Notes under the pieces: model-generated
What the model was told of the DNA's origin: nothing
What the model saw: only the letters and a program-made list of their open reading frames with translations
Databases searched by the model: none
Assembly: GCF_007474605.1 (NCBI RefSeq)
Contig: NZ_VHKL01000004.1
Coordinates: 1-64,000, forward strand
DNA from: Rhodoligotrophos appendicifer
GTDB lineage: Bacteria; Pseudomonadota; Alphaproteobacteria; Rhizobiales; Im1
Direction: 5' to 3'
DNA length: 64,000 nt
Translations under genes and position numbers: made by a program
Shown: positions 9,334-20,140 of the stretch, one piece after another
Position numbering within the stretch: the stretch's first letter is position 1
How the letters are laid out: each line of letters starts with the position of its first letter

Positions 9334-9846
9334 TCAGAAACGGCACTGCACACACTCGGCAAAGATCGCGATGCGAAGCCGATCGACGAACCATTGAAGA
9401 TCCACGACGGTCGGTACTGGAGTGGCCGGCCAAATAATACCTTTGAACGGAGCGTCGGCCGATTCCGTGACAACGAGGGCGTTGGCGATGAAGGATAGCC
9501 ATCCCTCAAAGCCAATGACTGGCTCGTCCAACATGTTCGCGTAACTGACAGCTGTCTTGCGAGCAGCGATGATCGGCTTGATGGAGGCAGGTAGGTCCGC
9601 AAGTTCCTCGATTGTCTCAAAGACCGCGATTTCGAGATTGGCCATCGTCTTGCCGCCGGCACTGACTGACGTCCCGGACCCGGTCAGGACGACAAGATTC
9701 TCCATCCGCAGCCACTCTGCGATCAGCGCCTGGAGGCGGACGCGACCCTGCTTTTGATCGAGGCCGGACAGGATGTCGCCGATGTCGCCGCTCTCGGTTA
9801 GCCCTACAAGCTGGTATTCCAATGGCGTCGCGGCTGGCCCTGTCAT
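9334..9846 (-). pseudogene. SIR2-like protein, C-terminally truncated
   Basis: The 170-residue product has a GSGTS nucleotide-binding motif (VVLTGSGTSVSAGGKTMA) of the SIR2-like Rossmann fold seen in bacterial NAD-consuming defence effectors. The family's C-terminal two thirds, including the His-containing catalytic region, are absent. The frame ends at an unrelated-looking CVQCRF followed by non-coding DNA, suggesting a deletion near 9345. Its ATG overlaps the vapC stop by four bases (ATGA), so it was translated as the third gene of the vapBC operon. The SIR2 assignment is from the motif and context; the truncation is inferred from expected family length. Confidence 0.6.
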
Positions 9847-10283
9847 TTCCGTCCCCCGTCGCCGTCCCTGATTGGGTTGACGATCTTTATGTCGAAGAAG
9901 TCCTTTTCGTTGTCGGTCACGACGATGCAGTCGTTGGCCTCCGCAACGGCGGCGATAATCGTGTCGAGTGCGCTTCGAGTGCGCCCCTTGGCTCGGCCGT
10001 TGGCCATGAGCCGTGCCCATATGAGGCCAGCTCTCTCGTCGAACGACAGAACCCGGCCTGCAAAAAGCATCTGCGGACCGTCCGGCCCCGCGAACCAGTT
10101 TTCGAGTTCGTCACGCCGCTTGCCCGACGGCTTCTCTAGCACGCCGCGGCGAATTTCGGCGACAGTGAGCGAGGCGATGAAAAGGTCATCGTCCTTTTGG
10201 TCAGCCATCCACGCGAGGAGGGACTCCGACGGGGTCGGCTTCGTAATGTTGCTGATGATGTTCGTATCGAGCAGATATCGCAT
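9843..10283 (-). CDS. vapC: VapC-type PIN-domain toxin
   Basis: A 146-residue PIN-domain ribonuclease that would cleave RNA when free of antitoxin. Acidic catalytic residues are visible: Asp6 in MRYLLDTNIIS, Glu43 in TVAEIRRG, the Asp in SALDTIIAA and a C-terminal IVVTDNEKDF. Length and motif order are typical of VapC. The start codon shares one base with the vapB stop (TGATG) and the stop overlaps the SIR2-like start, giving a tightly coupled three-gene cluster. Expression is probably autoregulated by the VapBC complex at the promoter upstream of vapB. Confidence 0.9.
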   Translation of the reverse strand: MRYLLDTNIISNITKPTPSESLLAWMADQKDDDLFIASLTVAEIRRGVLEKPSGKRRDELENWFAGPDGPQMLFAGRVLSFDERAGLIWARLMANGRAKGRTRSALDTIIAAVAEANDCIVVTDNEKDFFDIKIVNPIRDGDGGRK

Positions 10284-10582
10284 CAGATCTCCACCTTGCG
10301 TCCTTCTTCGCGAGGACGGCTAAGGTCGAGATCGGCTCCAACGAGCGGGGATCGGCGCAGCGCGGCAAGGATGCCGCCTTTCTTCGGTGGCTCACCGGCG
10401 ATGGTCTGGCTGACAGCCGCGCGGAGACGAGAGGCATCCGGGCCATCTTCGGCCAGGCGGCGGGCCAATGATCGGATGAGGTCGCGATCGGCATCGCGAC
10501 CAAGCACCTCGAAGCGCGCCAAGCCGCGCTCGCTTAGGCGAGATCGATAGTTTTGAATGGCGCGTTTTTGCGAGCTGCCCAC
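10283..10582 (-). CDS. vapB: VapB-type antitoxin
   Basis: A 99-residue basic protein immediately upstream of vapC, in the position and size of the antitoxin. No classical AbrB or RHH fold could be assigned confidently from the sequence, so the call rests mainly on context. The GTG start at 10582 is supported by a strong GGAGG ribosome-binding site six bases before it and a sigma70-like promoter further upstream. The C-terminal half (about 60-99) would be the toxin-binding region by analogy. Confidence 0.7.
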   Translation of the reverse strand: MGSSQKRAIQNYRSRLSERGLARFEVLGRDADRDLIRSLARRLAEDGPDASRLRAAVSQTIAGEPPKKGGILAALRRSPLVGADLDLSRPREEGRKVEI

Positions 10583-10606
10583 GGTAACCTCCGACTTATT
10601 TCCAGT

Positions 10607-10635
10607 AATATAACCAGAAGGTAGCGTTTTAACAA
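10607..10635 (-). promoter_or_regulatory. Sigma70-like promoter of vapB-vapC-SIR2
   Basis: On the minus strand TTGTTA (10630-10635) and TATATT (10607-10612) are separated by 17 bases and lie just upstream of the GGAGG site and GTG start of vapB. The local AT richness contrasts with the surroundings. Confidence 0.6.
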
Positions 10636-11049
10636 GGTTCGATTACCACGCGCGGCTCGCCTGCGGCCGGATGGCATCCGCTCGCGATGCGTGATATGGT
10701 TTGAATGACGGTACTTTTTGACGCGAGTCGAGTACGCCGCCGGGCGCCGCTAGGTGCAAAGATCGTCCGACTGGTGCCGATAGTTGGCGAAACCTCAAAA
10801 ATATTTTTTTGGCAATTTTCCCTTTAAAATCAAAAGCGTAACTTTTTGACGGCCTCAGTGTCGGAATTTTCGCGCCGACAAGAGGAATTTGCCAGCAATT
10901 TCAATTGGTTGTATGCTGCTTAAACAATCGAGTGGGAATGACGGATACAAATGGCGACCGTGGCGTCGTTTTGGGGCGGAATCCGAACACATATGGGTTT
11001 CGATTGAGGTCACGCCACGCGAGGGCATTCTCATGCTCGCGTGGCGGAA
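10636..11049. other. Intergenic, no gene seen
   Basis: About 400 bases between the vapBC promoter and the 3' end of the iron-transporter permease. It includes an AT-rich patch near 10796-10850. No convincing coding frame, RNA gene or repeat was found. Confidence 0.4.
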
Positions 11050-12822
11050 TCACATGTCATATTCCTTTGGAGTTCTCGGCATGCTGCGGGCGAGGATGAT
11101 CACCGGCAGAAGTCCCACTACGACGATAAACAATGCTGCGATAGAGCCATCCTCATAGGTGCCACGGGCGGCCTCGCCATAGAGATGCGTCGCTAGAGTC
11201 TCGAAGTTCAGAGGGCGTAGCAACAGGGTTGCCGGGAGCTCCTTCATGCAATCGACAAAGATCAGGATTGCTGCCGCTGCCAGGGCCGGTCTCAGCATTG
11301 GGATGTGGACCCGCGTCAATGTCCGCCACGAGCCGGCACCCAGAGTACGCGCCACACCATCGATCGAGTCGGGAATTCGGCTAAATCCGCTTTCAAAGCC
11401 TCCGGTCGCAATGGCCAGAAAGCGCAGGGTGTATGCAATGACGAGGGCCGAACCGGATCCCAGGATCAAGAGCCCAATATGGGTCTCACTCACCAGAGCG
11501 GCAAGCTGTGCGAGAGTTCTGTCGAAGGCCGTCACGCAGAACAGGACGCCGATGGCCAGGACCGTTCCAGGCACCGCATAACCAATCATAGACAGGCGCG
11601 CCGCACTCAAGCTCAGGCGACCCGGTATGGTGCGCGCAGCATAAGATACGACGAGCCCCAAGAACAAAGCTGACGCCGTTCCGGCAAGAGACACAAGGAC
11701 AGTGTTCGAAACCTCATTCAGCAACGCGGGTGAGATTCCAATGAAGTCCATTCGCGCGAAAGCGGCGAAGGCCAGATACAGGGCTGGCATTGCGAAGCCC
11801 GCTAATACTGGCAGGCTCACAGCGCATAAAGCGAGAAGACCTGTCCAAGTCCCTAACGCCCGCGGCTCCATTCTTCGAGGGCGCAAAGCTGACAGGGCAA
11901 AACTCTGACGTCGGCGCCCCCAGCGTTCGATCGAAATCAGGGTAAGAACAAAAAGCAGCAAGACCAAAGCGATTTGCGCCGCACCGGCCAGATCGGAACG
12001 CGTGACCCAGGTTGTGTAGATCGATACAGTCAAGGTCTGAATGCCTAGAAATTCAGAGGCACCAATGTCATTGAGCGTCTCCATCAGCACAAGGGCTATG
12101 CCGATTGAAAGCGCCGGTCGGGCAAGTGGCAAAGCCACCCGCCAGAACGCTCCGGAGTAGCTCGCCCCCAGTGTCCGGGAAACGTCCACGAGATTGGCGG
12201 CCTGAGTCACGAACATCGTACGGACCATGACGTAGACATAAGGGTACAGCACGAATGACAGGACGAGGATGCAACCTGCCATCGACCGAATATCGGGAAG
12301 GATCAGTTGGCGCGGACTGTCATATCCCAGAAGCCATCTTAGCCACGTCTGCACCGGCCCAACTGGATGAAGCAGATCAAGATAAGCGAAGGCAACAATG
12401 TAGGTCGGAACCGCGAGGGGAAGAATCAGCGCCCATTCAAAGATCCCTCGCCCCGGGAAGTGATAGGCACTGACCAGCCATGCCGTACCGCAGCCTATTG
12501 TCCCCGTCAGAACGCCGACGCCGGTCAGTAGAATGAGCGTATTCCACGCCGCTCGCGGCAGCACGCTGGCGAGCAGATGGGGCCAGAGGCTAAAATCCCC
12601 TGCGAACGCAATACCAATGAGCGTCGCTATGGGGATCATCACCAGCGTAGCGATCCCGTATGCTGCTGCGAGCCAGCCAAAGTGGGGACGAGGCCACCAC
12701 GACCGAAGAGAGCGACGGTTCACCCTGTCCCTGGAATGAACCGCCACCTCAATTGGCTGCTGTACAGACTGCAAAGTTCGAGTGCTCAAAGGCTCGGATT
12801 TCGCCGCGTGGCCGAAGGTCAA
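11050..12822 (-). CDS. fbpB: Ferric iron ABC transporter, permease
   Basis: A 590-residue inner-membrane protein with two tandem permease halves and about twelve hydrophobic segments. Each half carries the cytoplasmic coupling (EAA) region, around DVSRTLGASYSGAFWRVALP and DGVARTLGAGSWRTLTRVHIP. This duplicated architecture is typical of FbpB/AfuB/SfuB iron permeases. The N-terminal 45 residues precede the first membrane segment. The start overlaps the stop of the binding-protein gene by four bases. It would move Fe3+ from the periplasmic binding protein into the cytoplasm using the ATPase encoded two genes upstream. Confidence 0.9.
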   Translation of the reverse strand: MTFGHAAKSEPLSTRTLQSVQQPIEVAVHSRDRVNRRSLRSWWPRPHFGWLAAAYGIATLVMIPIATLIGIAFAGDFSLWPHLLASVLPRAAWNTLILLTGVGVLTGTIGCGTAWLVSAYHFPGRGIFEWALILPLAVPTYIVAFAYLDLLHPVGPVQTWLRWLLGYDSPRQLILPDIRSMAGCILVLSFVLYPYVYVMVRTMFVTQAANLVDVSRTLGASYSGAFWRVALPLARPALSIGIALVLMETLNDIGASEFLGIQTLTVSIYTTWVTRSDLAGAAQIALVLLLFVLTLISIERWGRRRQSFALSALRPRRMEPRALGTWTGLLALCAVSLPVLAGFAMPALYLAFAAFARMDFIGISPALLNEVSNTVLVSLAGTASALFLGLVVSYAARTIPGRLSLSAARLSMIGYAVPGTVLAIGVLFCVTAFDRTLAQLAALVSETHIGLLILGSGSALVIAYTLRFLAIATGGFESGFSRIPDSIDGVARTLGAGSWRTLTRVHIPMLRPALAAAAILIFVDCMKELPATLLLRPLNFETLATHLYGEAARGTYEDGSIAALFIVVVGLLPVIILARSMPRTPKEYDM

Positions 12823-13844
12823 TTATCGAAGCCGACCTTCTCCGCCAATTCGCTTGCTTCCTTTCGGAAGCCGGCGATCTCGACCAAAGGCTTGTCATCG
12901 ACCTTCAACTCACCAAAGGCCGCAATGATCGGATCTACAGCCACGCCGGCGCGCACAGGATACTCGTAGCCAGCTTCGGCGTAGATCTTCTGGGCCTCGG
13001 GCGAAGCGAGATATTCGAGGAAAGCTATTCCTTCCGCCTTGTTGGGCGCATGTTTTGCGATGGAAGCGCCGCTGACATTGACCTGAGTTCCGCCGTCCTT
13101 GAAGGTCGGCAGTATGACTTTGATGGCTTGCGCCCATTGCTCCTGATCGGGGCCACCCTTGCCGCTCGCCATGAGGCCAACATAGTATGAATTCGCAATC
13201 CCGATCTCGCAAATTCCCGCCATGATGTCGCGAGCGACGTCTCGGTCGCCGCCGCCTGCCTTGCGCGCCAGATTTGCTTTAACGCCCTCAAGCCAGGCTT
13301 GCGTTTTCTCAACGCCATAATGGGCGATGTAGTCTGCAAACAAAGCCGTGTTGTAGGGATGCTGACCAGAGCGTATGCAGACCTTCCCTTTCCATTCGGG
13401 CGCCGCCAAATCCTCATAATTGAAACTTTTAAGATCAAGATCCTTGGCGGCATAGAGAACCCGAGCGCGTGATGACAATGCGAACCAGTTGCCGTCGGCA
13501 TCCCGCAATTGAGGCGGGATGGCGCTTTCCAGCGCTTCGGATTTTACCTTTTGGGTCAGGCCCTTCTCGACCAGATCGATCAACCGACCAAAGTCTACCG
13601 TCATCAAGACATCAGCAGGTGAACCTGTCCCTTCCGAAGCCACTCGCTCTGCTAAGCCGTCCTTCAGGTACAAAGCGTTAATCTTCGTTCCCGTCGACGC
13701 TTCGAAAGACTCGATCAGCGGCTTGATCAGGCCAGGCTCCCGCGTTGTGTAAAGGTTCAATTCGGCAGCAATAACTGCCGTGCCCAAGCCGATGAACAAT
13801 CCGAGGCCTAAGATAACAGAAGGGACTACCCTGTTGATTGGCAT
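12819..13844 (-). CDS. fbpA: Ferric iron ABC transporter, periplasmic binding protein
   Basis: A 341-residue secreted solute-binding protein with a cleavable N-terminal signal ending near TAVIAAELNLYTTREP. NLYTTRE, the SSRARVLYA block and the paired tyrosines in NSYYVG are typical of the FbpA/FutA ferric-binding family, where tyrosines coordinate Fe3+. It is the middle gene of a minus-strand operon, 65 bases after the ATPase gene and overlapping the permease gene. The iron specificity is inferred from family membership; related proteins can bind other ligands. Confidence 0.9.
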   Translation of the reverse strand: MPINRVVPSVILGLGLFIGLGTAVIAAELNLYTTREPGLIKPLIESFEASTGTKINALYLKDGLAERVASEGTGSPADVLMTVDFGRLIDLVEKGLTQKVKSEALESAIPPQLRDADGNWFALSSRARVLYAAKDLDLKSFNYEDLAAPEWKGKVCIRSGQHPYNTALFADYIAHYGVEKTQAWLEGVKANLARKAGGGDRDVARDIMAGICEIGIANSYYVGLMASGKGGPDQEQWAQAIKVILPTFKDGGTQVNVSGASIAKHAPNKAEGIAFLEYLASPEAQKIYAEAGYEYPVRAGVAVDPIIAAFGELKVDDKPLVEIAGFRKEASELAEKVGFDN

Positions 13845-13909
13845 TAGAAATCTCCCCTGAGCAGATCGAGCCTGGGTTCGGCTCTCCCGTGCAAGAGCAT
13901 AAGTTGACT

Positions 13910-15031
13910 TTAGATGTCAACAATTCCCTGAAGAGATGAAATGTTATGTCCTAGCTTGTCGAAGATGATTGCTGACGCCGGGTCGGGAGCGAGCCAACAC
14001 CTGTCCCCCCGGCTTGCTCGGGTAGCACCACAATGCGTCACCACAATCACATTAGACAGACCCTCAACTTCAATGTGAATTTCTTCGCTTTCCCCTCGAA
14101 AGACACAATTTACGATCTTGCCAGCTATCTTCCCGCTTTCCCTGGAAAGTTTAATCGCACTGGGCCGCAGCAGAATGAGCCCCTCCTCCCCTTCAGGCCG
14201 GTTTGGCCGGACAGGAAACCTGCCAAGGGCCGTGACCATGGCACCGCCTTGGCAAGTGCCTGCGATTTCATTGAAGTCACAGAAGAAGCGAGCAGCAAAG
14301 GGTGATGCTGGCCGGGTGTAGAGTTCACGGCCGCTACCGACCTGTACAATTCGGCCGCTCCGCATGAGGACCACGCGGTCGGATACCATTAGCGCTTCCT
14401 CGGGTTCGTGGGTGACCAAGATGCAAGTCATTCCAAAACGGCGAAGAACCATGATGGTCTCGGCACGCACCTTCTCGTGCAAGCGCCTGTCGAGATTGGA
14501 GAAGGGCTCATCCATCAACAACAATTTCGGCCGCGGAGCCAGCGCCCGCGCCAGAGCCACACGCTGCTGCTCTCCGCCAGACAGGGAGTGCGGATAGCGC
14601 TCTGCAAGATCCTTGATCTCAAGCTGCTCTAGCGTTTCAGCAACCCTCGCGCGGCGTTCGGCATTCGGCAGCTCTGTCAAGCCGAAAGCAACGTTTTTGG
14701 CGACCGTCAAATGCGGGAACAGTGCATAATCCTGAAACATGAGGCCGATGTCGCGGTGCTCCGGGGAGACAAAAGTCCCGCTGCCCGCCATCACTTCACC
14801 GTCTAGTTGGATCGTGCCCGTTGTGGGCTGATCTACTCCAGCGATCAGGCGCAATAGACTGGATTTTCCACAGCCGGAATTACCAACCAGGCAGACGATC
14901 TCACCCGCGTCGACCTCCAGGCAAAAATCATCAACAATCCTTCGGTTGCCAATCGTTTTTCCGAGCCCGTCCACCCGCAAGGAGGCGGCTCTGCAAACAA
15001 CAGGTGGCTTTGTCATGATTGGCGGGCTCAC
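13910..15031 (-). CDS. fbpC: Ferric iron ABC transporter, ATPase
   Basis: A 373-residue ATP-binding subunit with Walker A GNSGCGKSS, signature LSGGEQQRVALARAL, Walker B LLLMDEPFSNLD and the switch His in LVTHEPEEA. A C-terminal beta-rich TOBE-like domain (about 270-373) is usual for the FbpC/PotA group. It is the first gene of the operon. The GTG start at 15031 lacks a clear ribosome-binding site; the ATG five codons in is an alternative. I did not find a convincing RirA or Irr operator upstream, although iron control would be expected. Confidence 0.9.
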   Translation of the reverse strand: MSPPIMTKPPVVCRAASLRVDGLGKTIGNRRIVDDFCLEVDAGEIVCLVGNSGCGKSSLLRLIAGVDQPTTGTIQLDGEVMAGSGTFVSPEHRDIGLMFQDYALFPHLTVAKNVAFGLTELPNAERRARVAETLEQLEIKDLAERYPHSLSGGEQQRVALARALAPRPKLLLMDEPFSNLDRRLHEKVRAETIMVLRRFGMTCILVTHEPEEALMVSDRVVLMRSGRIVQVGSGRELYTRPASPFAARFFCDFNEIAGTCQGGAMVTALGRFPVRPNRPEGEEGLILLRPSAIKLSRESGKIAGKIVNCVFRGESEEIHIEVEGLSNVIVVTHCGATRASRGDRCWLAPDPASAIIFDKLGHNISSLQGIVDI

Positions 15032-15329
15032 GCTTTAGAGGGATTTCGGTTCAGCCGTCGGGACATGGAATGGCGGGATCACTTACCATATTCCGCACTC
15101 GCCGGCTCCATGACCAGACGCCCAAGAAGCTGGTCCATCCTGTCGCGAGATCCTCATACTTGCTCTTAGCCTCTCGAGCGCAATTAACATCGTTTCTTTA
15201 TTCGAGATCATCCATCCTCCGAGAGCGTGGGGGATGAATCGAATCTTGCCTCACTCAGATTGATCGAGCGCCCACTGCCTTGGCTGGCTGCGTCAAAGCA
15301 GACGGAAACGGATGCGTGGCGTCACCCCT
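15032..15329. other. Intergenic upstream of the iron operon
   Basis: About 300 bases between the iron operon start and the 3' end of the DoxX-like gene. A weak minus-strand promoter candidate (TTGCGC and AAGTAT spaced 17 bases) lies around 15150-15185. No gene or clear iron-responsive box is seen. Confidence 0.3.
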
Positions 15330-15767
15330 TCAGCCGCTTTCAAGTTTGCGCACCGCAAAAGGCCATGTCACTGCATCCGCGGCGAACAGGGCCCACCAGA
15401 CTATCGCAGGCTGCAGGGCCAGACGCGGTCCATGGTACCACCAGCCAATCTGCCCGGGCGTCGGGAGCGCCGCATTCGTCGCATGTTCGATATTCGCAGG
15501 GAAGACCCCTGCCGCATATATCGCGAGAGCTAATCCTGCCCACCACCGCAGCCTCGGATGCATCAGAGCAATCGCACCCAGAGCCTCACAAATGCCAGTC
15601 GCTATGACGACCTGGTAGGGATAGGGGACCCAGGAAGGAACGATGGAAACGAAGGCGTCCGGTACAGAAAAATGAAACAGCGCCGCCGAGAGGTAAAAGA
15701 TGATCAGAAGCCATCTTGCAGCGCGTCGGAGCGTATGAATCCTGGAAGCCGATAACGCTTTGATCAT
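15330..15767 (-). CDS. DoxX-like small membrane protein
   Basis: A 145-residue protein with four hydrophobic segments (about 15-35, 50-70, 75-95 and 115-138). The pattern fits small DoxX/DoxD-like membrane proteins. The ATG at 15767 is favoured because AAGGTGGG precedes it; an upstream TTG at 15809 would overlap the stop of the XRE regulator gene. It is the second gene of a unit with that regulator. The function is unknown; DoxX-like proteins have been linked to redox or membrane stress, but nothing here specifies it. Confidence 0.7.
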   Translation of the reverse strand: MIKALSASRIHTLRRAARWLLIIFYLSAALFHFSVPDAFVSIVPSWVPYPYQVVIATGICEALGAIALMHPRLRWWAGLALAIYAAGVFPANIEHATNAALPTPGQIGWWYHGPRLALQPAIVWWALFAADAVTWPFAVRKLESG

Positions 15768-15805
15768 TCGTCCCACCTTGCTCGCTGACCGACAAGACGG
15801 GACGG

Positions 15806-16609
15806 TCAAACTCTTTCCGCCAACCTCCTCATCGCCTTGGCAGTTCCAGGATCAGCCGGAAAGAAAGATTCGATTGTCACTTCCGACAGCGTCACATCGA
15901 TTGCAGTGCCGAAGATCGTTGTGGCGCTAAGAAAGGAAAGCGGGCCCTCATCACTGGCCAGTTTCAATGGTACCGCGATGCCGCCATGGGCGGTCTGCTC
16001 GCCCCGCGAAGACGAAACTTGCGGTGGCGGAGGGTAGGCTTTGAGCTCCGCAAACAAAGCTGCGAGCTGCATGTCGGCCGAGACCTCGATCTCACGAGCA
16101 AGGCGGGCTAAGACATGGTCCCGCCATTGGCGAAAGTTAAGGATCCGCGGCGCTAGTCCCTCAGGATGTAGGCTTAGGCGCAACACGTTGATTTCGCTCA
16201 CTAGCAAGTGTCCTGCCACGCCTGAAAGGAGAATACCGACCGCCTTGTTAGCTGACAACAACATCCAGTGTCTGTTCACTGCGAGTGCAGGATGCGGGTC
16301 ATGACCCTGGAGTAGCCGCTCGATCGCTTCGCGAGCGGCGTCGAACTCGGGCGCGACCATAGGACGATGAGGATAGGCCGGTGCAAATCCGGCTGCCAGG
16401 AGGATCGCGTTGCGATCGCGAAGCGGCACTGCAAGCTGCTCTGTCAGCCGCAGAACCATTTCTCGGCTCGGCCGTGACCTCCCGGATTCGAGAAAACTCA
16501 AATGGCGTTGCGAGATCTCGGCATCGGCGGCAAGCGCGAGTTGACTCAAACGACGGCGTTGCCGCCAATCACGCAACAGAATACCGACGGGGAGCTGTTC
16601 TTGCGGCAT
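15806..16609 (-). CDS. XRE-family regulator with MmyB-like ligand domain
   Basis: A 267-residue transcription factor with an N-terminal helix-turn-helix (about 10-65; LRDWRQRRRLSQLALA and SQRHLSFLESGRSRPS) and a C-terminal MmyB-type PAS-like domain (about 90-260; NRHWMLLSANKAV, LSFLSATTIFGTAIDVTL, ESFFPAD). Members of this group bind small hydrophobic ligands and usually repress adjacent genes. It is divergent from the DUF1330 gene and probably cotranscribed with the DoxX-like gene, so both are likely targets. Confidence 0.9.
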   Translation of the reverse strand: MPQEQLPVGILLRDWRQRRRLSQLALAADAEISQRHLSFLESGRSRPSREMVLRLTEQLAVPLRDRNAILLAAGFAPAYPHRPMVAPEFDAAREAIERLLQGHDPHPALAVNRHWMLLSANKAVGILLSGVAGHLLVSEINVLRLSLHPEGLAPRILNFRQWRDHVLARLAREIEVSADMQLAALFAELKAYPPPPQVSSSRGEQTAHGGIAVPLKLASDEGPLSFLSATTIFGTAIDVTLSEVTIESFFPADPGTAKAMRRLAERV

Positions 16610-16643
16610 GTGCCAAGATTATCCATGGGGGTCAGTATCAGCA

Positions 16644-16660
16644 ATTACTCCTCACGTAAT
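16644..16660. promoter_or_regulatory. Candidate operator of the XRE regulator
   Basis: An inverted repeat ATTAC-N7-GTAAT lies in the 128-base divergent region between the XRE gene and the DUF1330 gene. It is the only clear dyad there, but its five-base arms are short and the assignment is tentative. Confidence 0.35.
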
Positions 16661-16737
16661 CGACCGTCGACCGAAATCCGGCAAGGATCACACTCCATAG
16701 CCTGCTGCTTAGCCACAATACATAAAGAGGATCCTTG

Positions 16738-17061
16738 ATGACCAGTTATGCAGTTGCTCACCTTCGTGACGTCGTGATGAGCCCAGCATTGATCGAGTAT
16801 GTCCAAGCAATCGACGGCACACTCGCTCCGTTTGAGGGCCATTTCATCATTCATGGCGGGGAAAAGATCGTGTTGGAAGGGCATGTCGCCGATGATCTGA
16901 TCGTCATAGCCTTCCCCGACCGCCAGAGTGCTCTCGGATGGTATGACTCTCCTGCCTATCGGGCCATCTTGGACAAGCGCAAAGGTAGCTCGAAGGGCGA
17001 AGTCTTCATCATCGACGGGGTGGAAGACGGCCACCGCGCCATCGACATTTTGCATCCCTAA
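16738..17061 (+). CDS. DUF1330 family protein
   Basis: A 107-residue small soluble protein of the dimeric ferredoxin-like (DUF1330) fold. The typical features are the central FIIHGGEK...LEGH, IVIAFPDRQSALGWYDSPAYRAI and a C-terminal GEVFIIDGVE. The ATG at 16738 has AGAGG seven bases upstream; a TTG directly before it is an alternative. The biochemical role of the family is unknown. It is divergent from the XRE regulator and probably controlled by it. Confidence 0.85.
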   Translation: MTSYAVAHLRDVVMSPALIEYVQAIDGTLAPFEGHFIIHGGEKIVLEGHVADDLIVIAFPDRQSALGWYDSPAYRAILDKRKGSSKGEVFIIDGVEDGHRAIDILHP

Positions 17062-17111
17062 TCGTCCCGGTGTTCTTGGGAGTGGACCAGGAAGCGTGCA
17101 GTTGTAGGTGG

Positions 17112-18404
17112 TCAGGAGTCTGACCGCTTTACTATGGCCACGTAGAACCCGTCAGTCTGATGGCGCGCCGGGGTTAACAGCAAACCTATACCTGGCGAGA
17201 CTGTCTCGACGGGGTCGGCGGAGAGGGCAGTCTTCCAAACCTCGCGCCAGTCCGTTGCCATGAAACTCGGATTGCGCGAAAGAAAACCGTTGATCTGATC
17301 CTCATTCTCCTCCGGCAAGACCGAGCAGGTGACGTAAATGAGCCGACCTCCCGGACGCAGGAGTTCGGCACCGCGGTCGAGAAGTGCCCGCTGCTCCTTC
17401 TGCCGGGCTTCCAAACCGGCAGGCTTCAGGCGCCATTTGGCGTCCGGATGGCGGCGCCAGGCACCGGTCCCGGTGCATGGGGCATCAACGAAAACGCAGT
17501 CGAGCTTATCCTTCAGCGCATCAACGCGGTCGCTTTCATGCGCTCCGATGACCTGCACGTTGCGCGCAGCCGCTCGGGCCAACCGCGCAAAGATCGGTCG
17601 GAGCCGGCTGGCATCGGCATCAAATGCGTAGATCTGCCCTTTGTTCTCCATGACCCCCGCCAGGGCAAGCGTCTTGCCGCCGGCTCCGGCACAGAGGTCG
17701 GCCACCTGGTCACCCGGCTTTGCACCTGCCAACAGCGCCGCAATCTGCGATCCCTCATCCTGGATTTCAAAGGCCCCCCGCTCATGGGCTGGCTCACGCT
17801 CCACATTGGCATTACGGCCGAAACCAATCGCGGGCGCTATTCGCAGCCCCAAGGGAGACATTGGGGTTGGTTCGGCCCCAAAGCGAGCCAAGGCCTTGAG
17901 AAGCTTCTCACGAGTGCTCTTGAGCGAGTTGACGCGCAGGTCGATCGGCGCTCGTTGTGCAAGCGCCCTCCCCTCGATCGCGACCGAGTCTCCAAAGATC
18001 CGCTCAAGAGAAGGATGGAGCCATTCGGGGTAATCTCCCTCGATCCATGGGTCTGCAGCCGCAGTCAGTGGGGTGGTCACCCTCTCATGTTCATCTTCGG
18101 TCAAGGGCCTCGGCGCATGAGGACCGGCCAACGCCTCGGCCAAGGCCTCGCCGCCTCCACCTAAAATGTCGGACGCAGCCGCCAGTATCAAAGAGCGGGG
18201 ATCATCGCTGCCCATCCGGGCGGCGAGTGAATTCCGCCTGCGTTGAGTGTCGAAGATCAGATTTCCGATGGCCGACCGATCGCCAGAGCCCGCAAAGCGA
18301 TGAGCACGGCCCCAATCCTTAAGGGCTTCGGGGGCCGGCCGGTGCCTCGTCTGCATCTCCTCCAGGACTTCGATGGCTGCCTGTATCCGTGCTCCGGGAG
18401 TCAT
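17112..18404 (-). CDS. rsmB: RsmB-like rRNA cytosine-5 methyltransferase
   Basis: A 430-residue NOL1/NOP2/Sun-family SAM-dependent m5C methyltransferase. It has an N-terminal NusB-like helical region (about 1-110), the SAM-binding motif VADLCAGAGGKTLALA, and two catalytic cysteines in DAPCTGTG and YVTCSVLPEEN. The likely substrate is C967 of 16S rRNA, although related RNA targets are possible. It lies just downstream of guaB on the same strand, an arrangement I recall from other rhizobia. Confidence 0.88.
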   Translation of the reverse strand: MTPGARIQAAIEVLEEMQTRHRPAPEALKDWGRAHRFAGSGDRSAIGNLIFDTQRRRNSLAARMGSDDPRSLILAAASDILGGGGEALAEALAGPHAPRPLTEDEHERVTTPLTAAADPWIEGDYPEWLHPSLERIFGDSVAIEGRALAQRAPIDLRVNSLKSTREKLLKALARFGAEPTPMSPLGLRIAPAIGFGRNANVEREPAHERGAFEIQDEGSQIAALLAGAKPGDQVADLCAGAGGKTLALAGVMENKGQIYAFDADASRLRPIFARLARAAARNVQVIGAHESDRVDALKDKLDCVFVDAPCTGTGAWRRHPDAKWRLKPAGLEARQKEQRALLDRGAELLRPGGRLIYVTCSVLPEENEDQINGFLSRNPSFMATDWREVWKTALSADPVETVSPGIGLLLTPARHQTDGFYVAIVKRSDS

Positions 18405-18474
18405 CGTTCCTGCAAATCCTTATTCCGCCCGCGGCGTGCCGCCCGGGCTTTAACCGTCGTGAGGCTGCTCCATA

Positions 18475-20004
<1,530 letters not shown>

Positions 20005-20140
20005 CTAAAATCCAAGGTTGGCGAGCGTCTTTAACACCGGTGCGGTGCTTTGGAAAGGGCTTCCCATGCGTAGCTCCTTTGCAGTCTTCGCCCCTTGACC
20101 CATCGATCAGGCGAGCACATTTTGCGGATAGGATCGCCTA

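Noticed and set aside
9249-9662. N-terminal extension of the stand-alone CheB frame
   Set aside because: Similarity to CheB starts at MARSSIIAIGASAGG; the upstream codons are Ser/Arg-rich and overlap the SIR2-like remnant in another frame.
15032-15240. RirA or Irr box upstream of the iron operon
   Set aside because: Expected from biology, but no dyad matching the known iron-responsive boxes could be read.
17062-17111. Possible terminator between DUF1330 and rsmB
   Set aside because: Only a four-base stem (TCCC/GGGA) could be found, too weak to call.
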